Assembly: GCA_033856195.1 (NCBI GenBank)
Contig: JAWVFL010000011.1
Span: forward strand, 1-56,863
DNA from: VRUE01 sp033856195
Lineage (GTDB): Bacteria > Actinomycetota > Thermoleophilia > Solirubrobacterales > 70-9
DNA: 56,863 nt
Reading direction: 5' to 3'
The notes under the pieces were generated by a model, which saw only the letters and a program-made list of their open reading frames with translations, ran no database searches and was not told where the DNA came from. Every line of letters begins with the position of its first letter. Positions within the stretch are counted from its first letter, which is position 1. The translations under genes were made by a program, and so were the position numbers. Of the stretch, positions 8,415-17,741 are shown in pieces.

Positions 8415-8858
8415 TCAGCCAGGCGCCGCCGCCCGGCCCGTGCGACCGGCGAGTGAGAACAGCCAGAGCGCGAGCAGGGCGAGGAAGCCGTCGACGAGGA
8501 AGTTGAGCAGGTAGATGAAGACCTGTTCGTCGATCAGGAAGAAGGCAAGCGAGCCGAGTGAGGAAGCCGTCTTGCCGGCGGCCAGCACCAGCAGCAGCGG
8601 GCGGTAGCGAACCACGTCCATCTGTGCCACCAGACAGATGCCGGTGATCACCACCATGTAGGCGAAGGCCAGCGCCAGCCAGAGGTCCTCCTGCGTGTGC
8701 GGCGCCCGCGTGTCGTTGCCGAACCACTTGCCGACGTCCGAGATCGTGTCGAGTACGCCGCTGGGGACGGCGATGAAGAGGATGCCGACGACGGCGAAGC
8801 TGACCGCGAGCAGGCGCAGATTCAGCACCACGAACTTCTCTGCCGCCTCTCCCCGCAT
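8415..8858 (-). CDS. Uncharacterised four-helix membrane protein
   Basis: The 147 residues hold four hydrophobic helices: LLAVSFAVVGILFIAVPSGV, LWLALAFAYMVVITGICLV, PLLLVLAAGKTASSLGSLAFF and VFIYLLNFLVDGFLALLALW. The layout is DoxX-like in size, but I see no diagnostic motif. The gene sits directly upstream of the GMC oxidoreductase, in the same frame and 60 nt away. The two are likely co-transcribed, and the membrane protein might accept its electrons or anchor it; that is inference from position. It diverges from gatC with 32 bp between the start codons, and a TAGAGT box lies 8 nt before its ATG. Confidence 0.8.
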   Translation of the reverse strand: MRGEAAEKFVVLNLRLLAVSFAVVGILFIAVPSGVLDTISDVGKWFGNDTRAPHTQEDLWLALAFAYMVVITGICLVAQMDVVRYRPLLLVLAAGKTASSLGSLAFFLIDEQVFIYLLNFLVDGFLALLALWLFSLAGRTGRAAAPG

Positions 8859-8866
8859 CCCGCGGG

Positions 8867-8872
8867 ACTCTA
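8867..8872 (-). promoter_or_regulatory. -10 box TAGAGT for the 8858 membrane protein
   Basis: On the minus strand TAGAGT is followed by 8 nt and the ATG at 8858. It lies back to back with the gatC -10 box in a 32-bp divergent gap. Confidence 0.4.
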
Positions 8873-8877
8873 GCTCC

Positions 8878-8883
8878 TAGAAT
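8878..8883 (+). promoter_or_regulatory. -10 box TAGAAT for gatC
   Basis: TAGAAT is followed by exactly 7 nt and the gatC GTG, without a Shine-Dalgarno sequence. This suggests a leaderless gatCAB transcript. Confidence 0.5.
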
Positions 8884-8890
8884 CACGCGC

Positions 8891-9181
8891 GTGATCGAGC
8901 GGGAGCAGGTACTGCACGTGGCGAAGCTGGCTCGCCTTGGCTTGTCCGAGGAAGAGGTTCAGAGGATGGCGGGGGAGCTGTCGGGGATTCTCCAGCACGT
9001 CAATCGGATTGCTGAGCTCGATCTCGATGACGTGGAGCCCACCTCGCATGTGGTCGAGCTAGAGAACGTTTTGCGGGCGGACGTACCGCACGAGAGCCTG
9101 GCGCCGGAGGTTGCTCTCGCGCAGGCGCCCGATCCGGTCGATGGGGCGTTTCGCGTTCCCTCGCCACAGGCCGAGGACTAG
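8891..9181 (+). CDS. gatC: Asp/Glu-tRNA(Asn/Gln) amidotransferase subunit C
   Basis: The small belt subunit (96 residues) of the GatCAB complex, which amidates Glu-tRNA(Gln) and Asp-tRNA(Asn). The family pattern is seen in VLHVAKLARLGLSEEEVQRMAGEL, ILQHVNRIAELDLDDVEPTSHV and the LRADVPHESL segment that wraps between GatA and GatB. The start is GTG. The TAG stop is followed directly by the gatA ATG, so synthesis of the subunits is coupled. Confidence 0.94.
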   Translation: MIEREQVLHVAKLARLGLSEEEVQRMAGELSGILQHVNRIAELDLDDVEPTSHVVELENVLRADVPHESLAPEVALAQAPDPVDGAFRVPSPQAED

Positions 9182-10616
<1,435 letters not shown>

Positions 10617-10624
<8 letters not shown>

Positions 10625-12056
10625 GCTCGAGGCGGTCATCGGGCTGGAGATCCACGTCCAGCTTGCGACCAAGACGAAGATGTTCTGCGGCTGCGAGCTC
10701 TCCTTTGGCGATGAGCCCAACGTCCACACCTGCCCGGTCTGCCTCGCTCATCCTGGCGTCCTGCCAGTTGTCAACGAGCAGGCGGTCCACTTCGCCCTGC
10801 AGATTGCCGCGGCGTTGGAATGCGAGGTGGCGTCGCGCTCGATCTTCCACCGCAAGAACTACTTCTATCCCGACAGCCCGAAGGCGTACCAGATCAGCCA
10901 GTACGACATCCCGATCGCCGGCGCCGGCCGGCTTGGCGACGTCCGCATCCACCGCGCCCACCTCGAGGAGGACGCGGCGAAGATGATCCACGTCGGTGAG
11001 TCGGGGCGGATCCATGGCTCCGGCGCCTCTCTGGTCGACTTCAATCGCGGCGGCACGCCGCTGGTCGAGATAGTCACCGAGCCCGACCTGCGCAGCGCCG
11101 CCGAAGCCGCCGCTTGGGCCCGGCTGCTGCGCGAGACCGTCCGCCAGCTCGGCGTCTCCGACGTCAACATGGAGGAGGGTAGCCTGCGGGTCGACGGCAA
11201 CATCTCCGTGCGGCCGGCCGGAAGCGAGGAGCTGGGGACCAAGACCGAGCTGAAGAACATGAACAGCTTCCGCTTCCTCGAGCGCGGCATCGAAGCCGAG
11301 CTGGCGCGCCAGCGCGAGCTGATCGAAGCGGGGGAGACGGTCGAGCAGGAGACCCTCCACTTCCATCCCGAGGATGGAAGCCTGCACTCGCTGCGCTCGA
11401 AGGAGGAAGCGCATGACTACCGCTACTTCCCCGAGCCCGACCTTGTCCCAATCGCCCCAACCGAGGAGATGCTGCGCGAAGCGCGCGAGTCGCTGCCGGA
11501 GCTGCCCGCGGCAAGGAGCGAGCGCTATCGCGATCAGCTCGGCCTGGCCGAGGACGTCGCCGCTCTGCTGGCGACCGATCCCGAGACGGCTGACTACTTC
11601 GAGCGGACGGTCGAGGAGGCGGACGGCGTCGAGCCACGCGTCGTCGCCAACTGGGTCACCGGCGAGCTGGCCGCGGCGCTGCGCCAGGACGGGGGAGTGG
11701 CAAGCGCCGTCGAGTCGAGGGTCGACCCCAGCGCCCTCGCAGCCCTGATCGGCCTCGTCCAAGAGAAGAAGATCTCCCACGGCAGCGGCAAGGCCGTCCT
11801 CTCCACGCTCGTTGCCGAGGGAGGAGACCCCGCCGCGATCGTCGAGCGGGAGGGCCTCGCCCAGATCTCCGATAGCGGCGAGCTGGCGTCGATCGTCGCC
11901 GCCGCTGTCGACGCCAACCCGGAGGCCGCCGAGCAGATCCGCGCCGGCAACCAGAAGGCGATCGGCGCCATCGTCGGCGCCGTGATGAAGGAGACCAAGG
12001 GCCGCGCCGACGGCGGCGAGGTGAATCGCTTGATCCGGGAGAAGCTGGGGACCTGA
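10617..12056 (+). CDS. gatB: Asp/Glu-tRNA(Asn/Gln) amidotransferase subunit B
   Basis: GatB (479 residues) activates the misacylated tRNA with ATP and transfers ammonia. VIGLEIHVQL, the zinc-type cysteines CGC...CPVC (CGCELSFGDEPNVHTCPVC) and the family signature YFYPDSPKAYQISQYDIPI are present. NRGGTPLVEIVTEPD is also present. The C-terminal third is the helical YqeY-like tRNA-binding tail (AIVGAVMKETKGRADGGEV). The open frame runs upstream, but GTG 10617 gives MAELEAVIGLEIH, the usual N-terminus, overlapping gatA by 8 nt. Presence of gatCAB implies indirect Gln- and/or Asn-tRNA formation in this organism. Confidence 0.95.
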
Positions 12057-12068
12057 GAAGTGCGATTC

Positions 12069-12099
12069 AGCACTTTGTGACAAGTTGTTACAAAGTGCT
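12069..12099. promoter_or_regulatory. 31-nt dyad operator candidate upstream of ndh
   Basis: Arms AGCACTTTGTGACAA (12069-12083) and TTGTTACAAAGTGCT (12085-12099) are complementary at 14 of 15 positions around one central base. The dyad lies between gatB and ndh and ends at the first base of TAACTT (12099-12104), a possible -10 six nt before the ndh ATG. An activator-distance or blocking operator fits this position. The TTGTGAC/GTTACAA core resembles redox-sensor (Rex) sites TGTGAA-N4-TTCACA, but the spacing differs by one. A GatB-operon terminator is the alternative, although the stem is AT-rich and lacks a T-tail. Confidence 0.55.
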
Positions 12100-12110
12100 A
12101 ACTTGAGGCT

Positions 12111-13436
12111 ATGGCCTGGAACGTCGTCATCGCTGGTGGAGGTTTTGGCGGCGCGATGGCTGCGCGGGAGCTGGAGCGGATCATGCCGCGGCAGTCGACC
12201 CGGTTGGTGCTGGTCAACGACGCCAACTTCATGCTCTACACGCCGTTCCTGCCCGAGGCGGCGGCGGGCACGCTCGAGCCGCGGCACGTCGTCACTCCTC
12301 TGCGCGAGATCCTCAGCCGCACCTACCTGAGACTTGGCTCGGTCGCTGCCCACGATCCGGTCGCGAAGACGGTCGAGCTGCAAACGCGTGAGGGGGAATC
12401 CGAGCAGCTGCCCTACGACCAGCTGCTGGTCGCGCTCGGCTCGGTCTCGCGGGTGCTGCCGGTGCCGGGCCTCTCCGAGCACGCGATCGGGTTCAAGAGC
12501 CTCGCCGATGCGATCTGGCTGCGCAATCACGTGATCGAGACGCTCGAGGCCGCCAACGCTACGGAGGACGCCGCTCGCCGCGACGAGCTGCTCACCTACG
12601 TCTTCGTCGGCGGCGGTTACGCCGGACTCGAGGCGCTCGCCGAGCTGCAGGACTTCGCCGCCGACGCGATCGAGAGCTATCCACGCGCCCGCCTGCACGG
12701 GATGCGCTGGGTGCTGGTCGAGGCCACCGATCGCGTGCTGCCCGAGATCGACCCCGAGCTTGCCGATTACGCCCTGCGCGAGCTGCGTGGCCGCGGCATC
12801 GACATCCGTCTTGGCACGACGCTCGAGGAGGTGACCGCCGACAGCGCCCGTATCGCCACCGGTGAGACGCTGCCGACGCGTACGGTGGTCTGGACAGCGG
12901 GGGTTGCGCCGCATCCGAGCCTGCGACAGCTCTCCTTGCCGCTCGATGAGCGCGGCCGCGTCCCGGTTGACGATCACCTGCGGGTCAACGGACTCGATTC
13001 GGTCTGGGCGATCGGCGATTGCGCCGCCGCGCCCGACCCGCGCGGCGGTCTCTGCCCGCCGACGGCGCAGCACGCCGTGCGTCAGGGCCCCGTTGCCGCC
13101 CGCAACATCGCCGCCGAGCTTGGCGTCGGCAGCTCGCGGCGGTTCGAGTACAAGGGCAATGCCGCCTTCGTCAACCTCGGCCGCTACAAGGCGGTCGGCA
13201 AGGTCGGCAGCCGCACTTTCCGTGGCTTTCCTGCCTGGTGGATGGCCCGCACCTACCACATGAGTCAGATCCCCGGTGCGGCCCGCAAGGCCCGCGCGGT
13301 GATCGACTGGACGGCGAGCCTGCCCTTCCGCCGCGACATCTCCGAGGTCGGCTCGATCGGGCACCCGAAGCCGCTGGAGGCGACAATAGGGCCGTGGGAT
13401 TCGAGTACCTCGTCATCGCCTTCTTCTTCGGCCTAG
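12111..13436 (+). CDS. ndh: Type II NADH dehydrogenase (NADH:quinone oxidoreductase)
   Basis: A single-subunit, non-pumping flavoenzyme that passes electrons from NADH to menaquinone at the membrane face. The 441 residues begin with the FAD motif VVIAGGGFGGAMAARELE. The NAD motif YVFVGGGYAGLEALAEL lies near residue 161, and GLDSVWAIGDCAAAPDP is the late FAD-binding stretch. The C-terminal part (FPAWWMARTYHMSQIPGAARK) forms the amphipathic membrane anchor. The last 15 residues are low-complexity Ser-rich, and the frame overlaps the next gene by 43 nt. GAGG at 12105-12108 precedes the ATG closely. The menaquinone genes in this window would supply its acceptor. Confidence 0.92.
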   Translation: MAWNVVIAGGGFGGAMAARELERIMPRQSTRLVLVNDANFMLYTPFLPEAAAGTLEPRHVVTPLREILSRTYLRLGSVAAHDPVAKTVELQTREGESEQLPYDQLLVALGSVSRVLPVPGLSEHAIGFKSLADAIWLRNHVIETLEAANATEDAARRDELLTYVFVGGGYAGLEALAELQDFAADAIESYPRARLHGMRWVLVEATDRVLPEIDPELADYALRELRGRGIDIRLGTTLEEVTADSARIATGETLPTRTVVWTAGVAPHPSLRQLSLPLDERGRVPVDDHLRVNGLDSVWAIGDCAAAPDPRGGLCPPTAQHAVRQGPVAARNIAAELGVGSSRRFEYKGNAAFVNLGRYKAVGKVGSRTFRGFPAWWMARTYHMSQIPGAARKARAVIDWTASLPFRRDISEVGSIGHPKPLEATIGPWDSSTSSSPSSSA

Positions 13437-13678
13437 CCACGGCCTTCATCGGCAGGGGCAAGGGCAGCTCCTTCTGGCTCTGGCTGGTGATCGGCGCCGT
13501 GCTGCCATTGCTCGGCCTGATCGCCGTGGTCCTCTACCGCACCGAGAAGAACGAACCCGAACGCCAGTGCCCCAACTGTCACAAGGTGGTCAAGCTCTAC
13601 GTCCAGGTCTGCCCGCGCTGTGGCGCCGACCTCTACCTGCCCGATCCCGCGGCCGTACGGCATCCGGGCGTTGGCTAG
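13394..13678 (+). CDS. Small membrane protein with zinc ribbon
   Basis: The 94-residue product from GTG 13394 (MGFEYLVIAFFFGLATAF) has two hydrophobic segments, residues 4-17 and 25-46. A cytosolic zinc-ribbon follows, CPNCHKVVKLYVQVCPRCG, with two CxxC pairs 13 residues apart. Similar short proteins with an N-terminal two-helix part and a C-terminal zinc ribbon are common and uncharacterised. It overlaps the 3' end of ndh by 43 nt, an unusually long same-strand overlap, so the ndh C-terminus or this start may be mis-set. Co-transcription with ndh is likely. Confidence 0.75.
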   Translation: MGFEYLVIAFFFGLATAFIGRGKGSSFWLWLVIGAVLPLLGLIAVVLYRTEKNEPERQCPNCHKVVKLYVQVCPRCGADLYLPDPAAVRHPGVG

Positions 13679-13724
13679 GCCTCCCATATGGGTAGAGGGT
13701 GACCGCCATCTACGGGGAGGTTGC

Positions 13725-15271
13725 GTGCATCGCTTGATCTGGGTCGTGGCTCTCGGTGCGCTGCTCTGTGGCCTGTCGAATACCGCGATGGCGGCTACGC
13801 TGGAACCGATCGGCAAATTCAAACAGCCGATCTTCATTACCTCCGATCCTGACAACGCCGAACGCCTGCTTGTTGCCGAGCGCGAAGGCACGGTCGAGGA
13901 ATCAGCCAGGGCGCGACGACCCAGCTTGCCGACCTGAGCTCCCTGGTGACCTGCTGCGAAGTCGAGCGCGGCCTGCTCTCGATCGCCCCGGCGCCGGACT
14001 TCGGCAGCTCCGGTCGCTTTTACGCCGCTTACACCGGCACACCCGCGGCCGGCGGCGCAGAAGGCGATATCCACATCGACTCTTTTCGGCCTGGCCCTGG
14101 CGGCGGGGCGCCGTTCCGCGAACCGATCCTCAGCGTTGGGCACGCTGCGAACGCCAACCACAACGGTGGTCAGTTGCAGTTCGGCCCCGACGGCGACCTC
14201 TACATCTCGCTCGGGGACGGCGGCGGCGGAGGAGATCCGCTCGAAAGCGGGCAGGACACCGAAGTGCTGCTGGGCAAGATCCTCCGCATCGATCCGCATC
14301 CTGGGCAGTCGCCCGCATACGCGATACCGCCTGGCAACCCCTTCGCGAGCGGTCCGGGGCGTGATGAGATCTGGGCCTACGGGCTACGCAATCCCTGGCG
14401 CTTCTCCTTCGACCGAGCCAGCGGCGACCTGGCGATCGCCGACGTTGGCCAGGACACGCGCGAGGAGGTTGACTTCGCCCCGAGGCCCGGCATCGGCGCG
14501 GTGGGCGGCGCCGGCGCCAACTATGGCTGGAACTGTCGGGAGGGCTTCATTGCCTTCCCCGATCCAGAGCCGGCCTGCGGATCGGCAAGTGGCTTCACCG
14601 ATCCCGTCTTCGACTATCCCCACGAGGACCCCGAAAACGGCTCCGCGAGCGGTTGCTCGGTCATCGGGGGCTACGTCGTCCGGGACCTGAGCCTCGGCAG
14701 CCTCTACGGCCGCTATGTCTACTCCGACTTCTGCTCCGAGAAAATTCGTTCGCTGGGGCTGCCGGTGGCGCCGGGCGGCCATGCCAGCAATGACCGCTCC
14801 GAGGGGCTCAGCGTCACCCGGCCGAGCTCGTTCGGCGAAGACGCCTGTGGGCGGGTGTACGTGGCTTCGGGCAGCGGGACGGTTTACCGCCTGGTTGGAA
14901 CGACTCCGGCCGTTTGCCCACCGGAGACGGAAACGGGCCCAACTGGCTCTGGATCTGTCCCGGAGCAAAAAGTCTTCCCGGGGCAAAAGAGCCAACCCCC
15001 GCGCCTTCGCCTTCGCCTGCGCGCCCACCCGACTGGCACCCGCTTGACGATTCTCGCCCAAGTGGCTCCGTGTGCCGGCCACGCAGGCGATCGGGTGCAG
15101 CTCAACCGCGGTGGAGAGCCATTCGGCTCAAAGCGCCTCGATCGCAGTTGCATCGCCCGCTTCTCTGTCCGTCTTCGCGGTCCGGCCACCTTCAGGACTC
15201 TATTGACGGGGGGCGAGACGATTCGCTCGCCCCGGCTCGCCGTCGAGCCCCACAAGCGCGGCGCCGGCTAG
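13725..15271 (+). pseudogene. Secreted PQQ-type sugar/sorbosone dehydrogenase, split by a -1 frameshift
   Basis: A GGGGAGG ribosome-binding site precedes GTG 13725. It opens a signal peptide (LIWVVALGALLCGLSNTAMA) and the first beta-propeller strand (PIGKFKQPIFITSDPDNAERLLVAEREG). This frame stops at 13937. The continuation ISQGATTQLADLSSLVTCCEVERGLLSIAPAPDFG lies in another frame from 13901. Adding one A to the AA at 13900-13901 joins the two exactly. The second part (open to 15271) carries LGKILRIDPHP, GLRNPWRFSFDRASGDL, ADVGQDTREEVDF and NYGWNCREG, the soluble glucose/sorbosone dehydrogenase signature. About 100 further residues form a basic Ig-like tail. The cause may be a true lesion, programmed slippage or a sequencing error. 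If translation begins internally it would use GTG 13946 and lack a signal peptide. Confidence 0.82.
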
Positions 15272-16335
15272 CGCAGCCAGGTGCGCACGATCGCGTTGGC
15301 GAAGCCGAGCCCGTAGCGGACGACGGCGGGCTTCTTCGAGTGGCCGTGCAGGCGCCGCTCGACCGTGATCGGCACCTCGCGTGCCGGGATCTCGCGCTTG
15401 ATCGCCTCGATCATGAACTCGGAGGTGTGGAACTGCTCCTGGCGCAGGACGAGCTGGGGCAGCACCGTCGCGCGCACCGCCCGGTAGCCGTTGGAGCAGT
15501 CGGTGACGTGGGTACGGGTGATCGCGGAGACGAGCCGGTTGAAGAAGACGATGCCGAGCTCGCGGGCAAAGTGGTTGCGGTCGGCCTGGCCGAGCACGCG
15601 GGATCCGTGGGCGACGTCGACTTCGCCGTCGAGCACCGGTTTGACCAGGCGCTCCATCTCCGCGGGCAGGTGCTGGCCGTCGGCGTCGAGCGTGACGACG
15701 ATCTCTGCACCCGATTCGACCATCAGTCGGTAGCCGGTGCGCAACGCCGCACCGCCGCCGCGGTTGATCACGTGGCGGGCGACGACGGCGCCGTGCTCGG
15801 CGGCTACGTCACCGGTGCCATCGCGCGAGCCGTCGTCGACGACGAGCACCGAGGTCGGCATGCCGCAGACCTCCTTCGGCATGCGGTCGAGCACGTAGCC
15901 GATGTTCTCGGCCTCGTTGTAGGCGGGGACGAGGATCGCGATCTTGCCGCGAAAGCGCTCGGGCAGGGCCGCTTGGCGAAACTCCTCCCAGGCGAGTCCC
16001 TCGAGCACTGCGGAGAGCTGACGAGCGTTGCGGGCCGCCTGTGAGAGCGCCCGCAGGACCAGCAGGAAGAGGATGAAGATGGCGAAGACGGCGAGGCCGA
16101 GGATGCGCCCTCCGTTGCCCTTCTCGAAGGAGAAGGCAGAGAGCAGCTTGTCGGTGAGTTCCGTGCCGGAGACGATCGCCAGGCCGAGCCCGGCGACGAG
16201 CAGGATTACGACGTCGGCGTTGCGCAGCGAGCGCCGCCGCAACACGGCGTAGGCGACGATCACGATTGCCGCGGCCAGGCCGAAGCTGCGCAGCGCCGTC
16301 AGTTCGGCGGGGAAGATGCCTGCTGCGGGGACCAT
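15268..16335 (-). CDS. DUF2304-GT2 fusion: membrane-linked polyprenyl-phosphate glycosyltransferase
   Basis: A family 2 glycosyltransferase of 355 residues of the dolichol-phosphate-mannose-synthase type. Residues 15-110 form a three-helix membrane domain like DUF2304, which in other organisms is a separate small protein beside GT2 genes. The catalytic domain starts at about 131 (KIAILVPAYNEAENIGYVLD), with DDGS (167-170) and the DxD-type DADGQH (217-222). NGYRAVRA and the C-terminal GHSKK follow. It would load a sugar from a nucleotide donor onto a lipid phosphate for the adjacent GT39-like enzymes. The stop shares a CTAG palindrome with the convergent dehydrogenase gene. The start overlaps the upstream glycosyltransferase by 37 nt, so translation is coupled. 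Confidence 0.85.
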   Translation of the reverse strand: MVPAAGIFPAELTALRSFGLAAAIVIVAYAVLRRRSLRNADVVILLVAGLGLAIVSGTELTDKLLSAFSFEKGNGGRILGLAVFAIFILFLLVLRALSQAARNARQLSAVLEGLAWEEFRQAALPERFRGKIAILVPAYNEAENIGYVLDRMPKEVCGMPTSVLVVDDGSRDGTGDVAAEHGAVVARHVINRGGGAALRTGYRLMVESGAEIVVTLDADGQHLPAEMERLVKPVLDGEVDVAHGSRVLGQADRNHFARELGIVFFNRLVSAITRTHVTDCSNGYRAVRATVLPQLVLRQEQFHTSEFMIEAIKREIPAREVPITVERRLHGHSKKPAVVRYGLGFANAIVRTWLR

Positions 16336-17741
16336 GTCCGGCTGGACAATACGGCCGCAGCCCCCCGCGTAAGCGCCGCGGCAGCAAGCGGAAAGATCAG
16401 CGTCATCAGCACCTCGTTGCGCCTGCTTGCCGCCAGCGAGGCCGCGCCGACCGCGGTGACGAGGATGAGGGGGGTTGCCATCGCGACCAGCTCCCACCAC
16501 CAGCGCCGCCAGGCGAGCACCCCGAGGCCGGCCAGGGCCAGGGCGACGATCAGGGTCTGAACCACGCGCCCAGCTGTGCTGCTCATCGCTTCGCCCACCC
16601 CGGCGGACCACATACGCCAGGTCTTGCGCGCGGTCATCGCCAGGTAGCCGAGCGGGTCGTCCTCGAAGTAGTGGGAGAAGTTCTGCTTGCCGATCTTGCC
16701 GAGGGCGGAGTCGCGCGGCAGGTCGGGGTAGCGCGCGGCGACACGATCGAAGAGCGGGGTGGGGTCGACCGCTTCGAGCGCTTGAGAATGCGGGTCGAGG
16801 TCGCGGTGCAGGTAGCGCTTGGCGAGGATCGCCTTGACTCGCTGGTATTCGCCGTCGGCGGGCAGGAAGGTGCCGACGTAGAGGGCCTTGCCACCGCCGG
16901 TCGAGATCGGCACCGTGCGGTCGAGGACGACCTGGTTGCGGACTGTCCAGGGAAGGATCGGCAGCAGCAGGGCCAGGACGAACAACCCCGCCCCCGCGAG
17001 CCCGGGTTTCAACCCTCGCTCGCGACCAATTCGAATCAGGGCGAGTACCGCGAAGGCGACGCCGACCAGGAGGTACTCGGGGCGGATCAGGGCGGTGAGG
17101 CCGAGCAGAAAGCCAGGGACCAGCCACCTGGCGCGCGGGTCCTGTCGCGGGGCAGGGGGGCCTGCGGGCAGTCCACGGGCTGTCCTCGACCCCCCTGCCC
17201 CGCGCCACCCGCGCGAGGAGGCGTTTCCAAGTCCATCGGAGGCCCAGAGGAAGGCGAGGACCGCGGCGGGGAGCGTGAGCATTGCCGGGGGCTCGCTGTA
17301 GAGGGCGCCGACGGAGTGGATGAACGGGGGGTAGACGGCGACGGCGAAGGCGGCCACAAGGCCGGCTGGGCGGCAGGCGATGCGACTGCCAAGAAGGTAG
17401 ACGACGACGATGGTCGCGAGGCCGAGCAGGAGCTCGACGATGCGAGCGGTGCCTTCGCGGGCGCCGCCCGTGGCATAGAAGCTTGCGGCGTAGAGCAATG
17501 GTGCGCCCGGGGACCAGTCGCTGGAGTCTTCAAAGCCGGAACCGCCGAAGCTGCCTTCGGTGTAGAGCGCCTTGGAAAGGGCGTAGTAGGCGTGGGCGTC
17601 GTCGCCGGGAGTGGGCAGCGGCTCCGCTACCCGGTATGCGCGCAATCCGAAGCCGAGGGCCAGGATCAACACCAGGAGGATCAGCGTGCGGCGCCCGTGG
17701 GTCTCTGGGAGCGACCGAAGCCGGCTGCTCAACTTCGCCAT
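16299..17741 (-). CDS. GT39-like polytopic membrane glycosyltransferase, copy A
   Basis: A 480-residue ArnT/PMT-like protein that would transfer a sugar from a lipid phosphate carrier at the outer membrane face. About ten hydrophobic helices are visible. The first external loop has PGDDAHAYYALSKALYTEG, the acidic motif position of GT39 enzymes. The block VRNQVVLDRTVPISTGGGKA and the following GTFLPADGEYQRVKA are shared almost unchanged with copy B downstream of it on the map (17729-19057). Copy A has an extra stretch of about 34 residues (SRGWRGAGGSRTARGLPAG onward) between two helices, encoded by a palindromic element at 17129-17228 and missing from copy B. It overlaps copy B by 13 nt and the GT2 gene by 37 nt, forming one minus-strand operon. 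Confidence 0.82.
   Translation of the reverse strand: MAKLSSRLRSLPETHGRRTLILLVLILALGFGLRAYRVAEPLPTPGDDAHAYYALSKALYTEGSFGGSGFEDSSDWSPGAPLLYAASFYATGGAREGTARIVELLLGLATIVVVYLLGSRIACRPAGLVAAFAVAVYPPFIHSVGALYSEPPAMLTLPAAVLAFLWASDGLGNASSRGWRGAGGSRTARGLPAGPPAPRQDPRARWLVPGFLLGLTALIRPEYLLVGVAFAVLALIRIGRERGLKPGLAGAGLFVLALLLPILPWTVRNQVVLDRTVPISTGGGKALYVGTFLPADGEYQRVKAILAKRYLHRDLDPHSQALEAVDPTPLFDRVAARYPDLPRDSALGKIGKQNFSHYFEDDPLGYLAMTARKTWRMWSAGVGEAMSSTAGRVVQTLIVALALAGLGVLAWRRWWWELVAMATPLILVTAVGAASLAASRRNEVLMTLIFPLAAAALTRGAAAVLSSRTWSPQQASSPPN
17129..17228. repeat. Palindromic element inserted in frame in a glycosyltransferase gene
   Basis: This is about 100 nt of nested inverted repeats. The outer pair is CGCGCGGGT (17132-17140)/ACCCGCGCG (17207-17215). 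The inner perfect 15-nt pair starts CGCGGGGCAGG (17146-17160)/(17190-17204). The 29-nt centre begins CCTGCGGGCAG and ends GTCCTCGA. The ends and centre match the intergenic element at 20284-20393: TGGCGCG..CGGGTCCTGTC on the left, TGCGG...GTCCTCG in the centre, GCCACCC..CGCGAGG on the right. The inner arms differ in sequence but remain complementary. It adds roughly 34 codons to copy A without breaking the frame. Confidence 0.75.
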
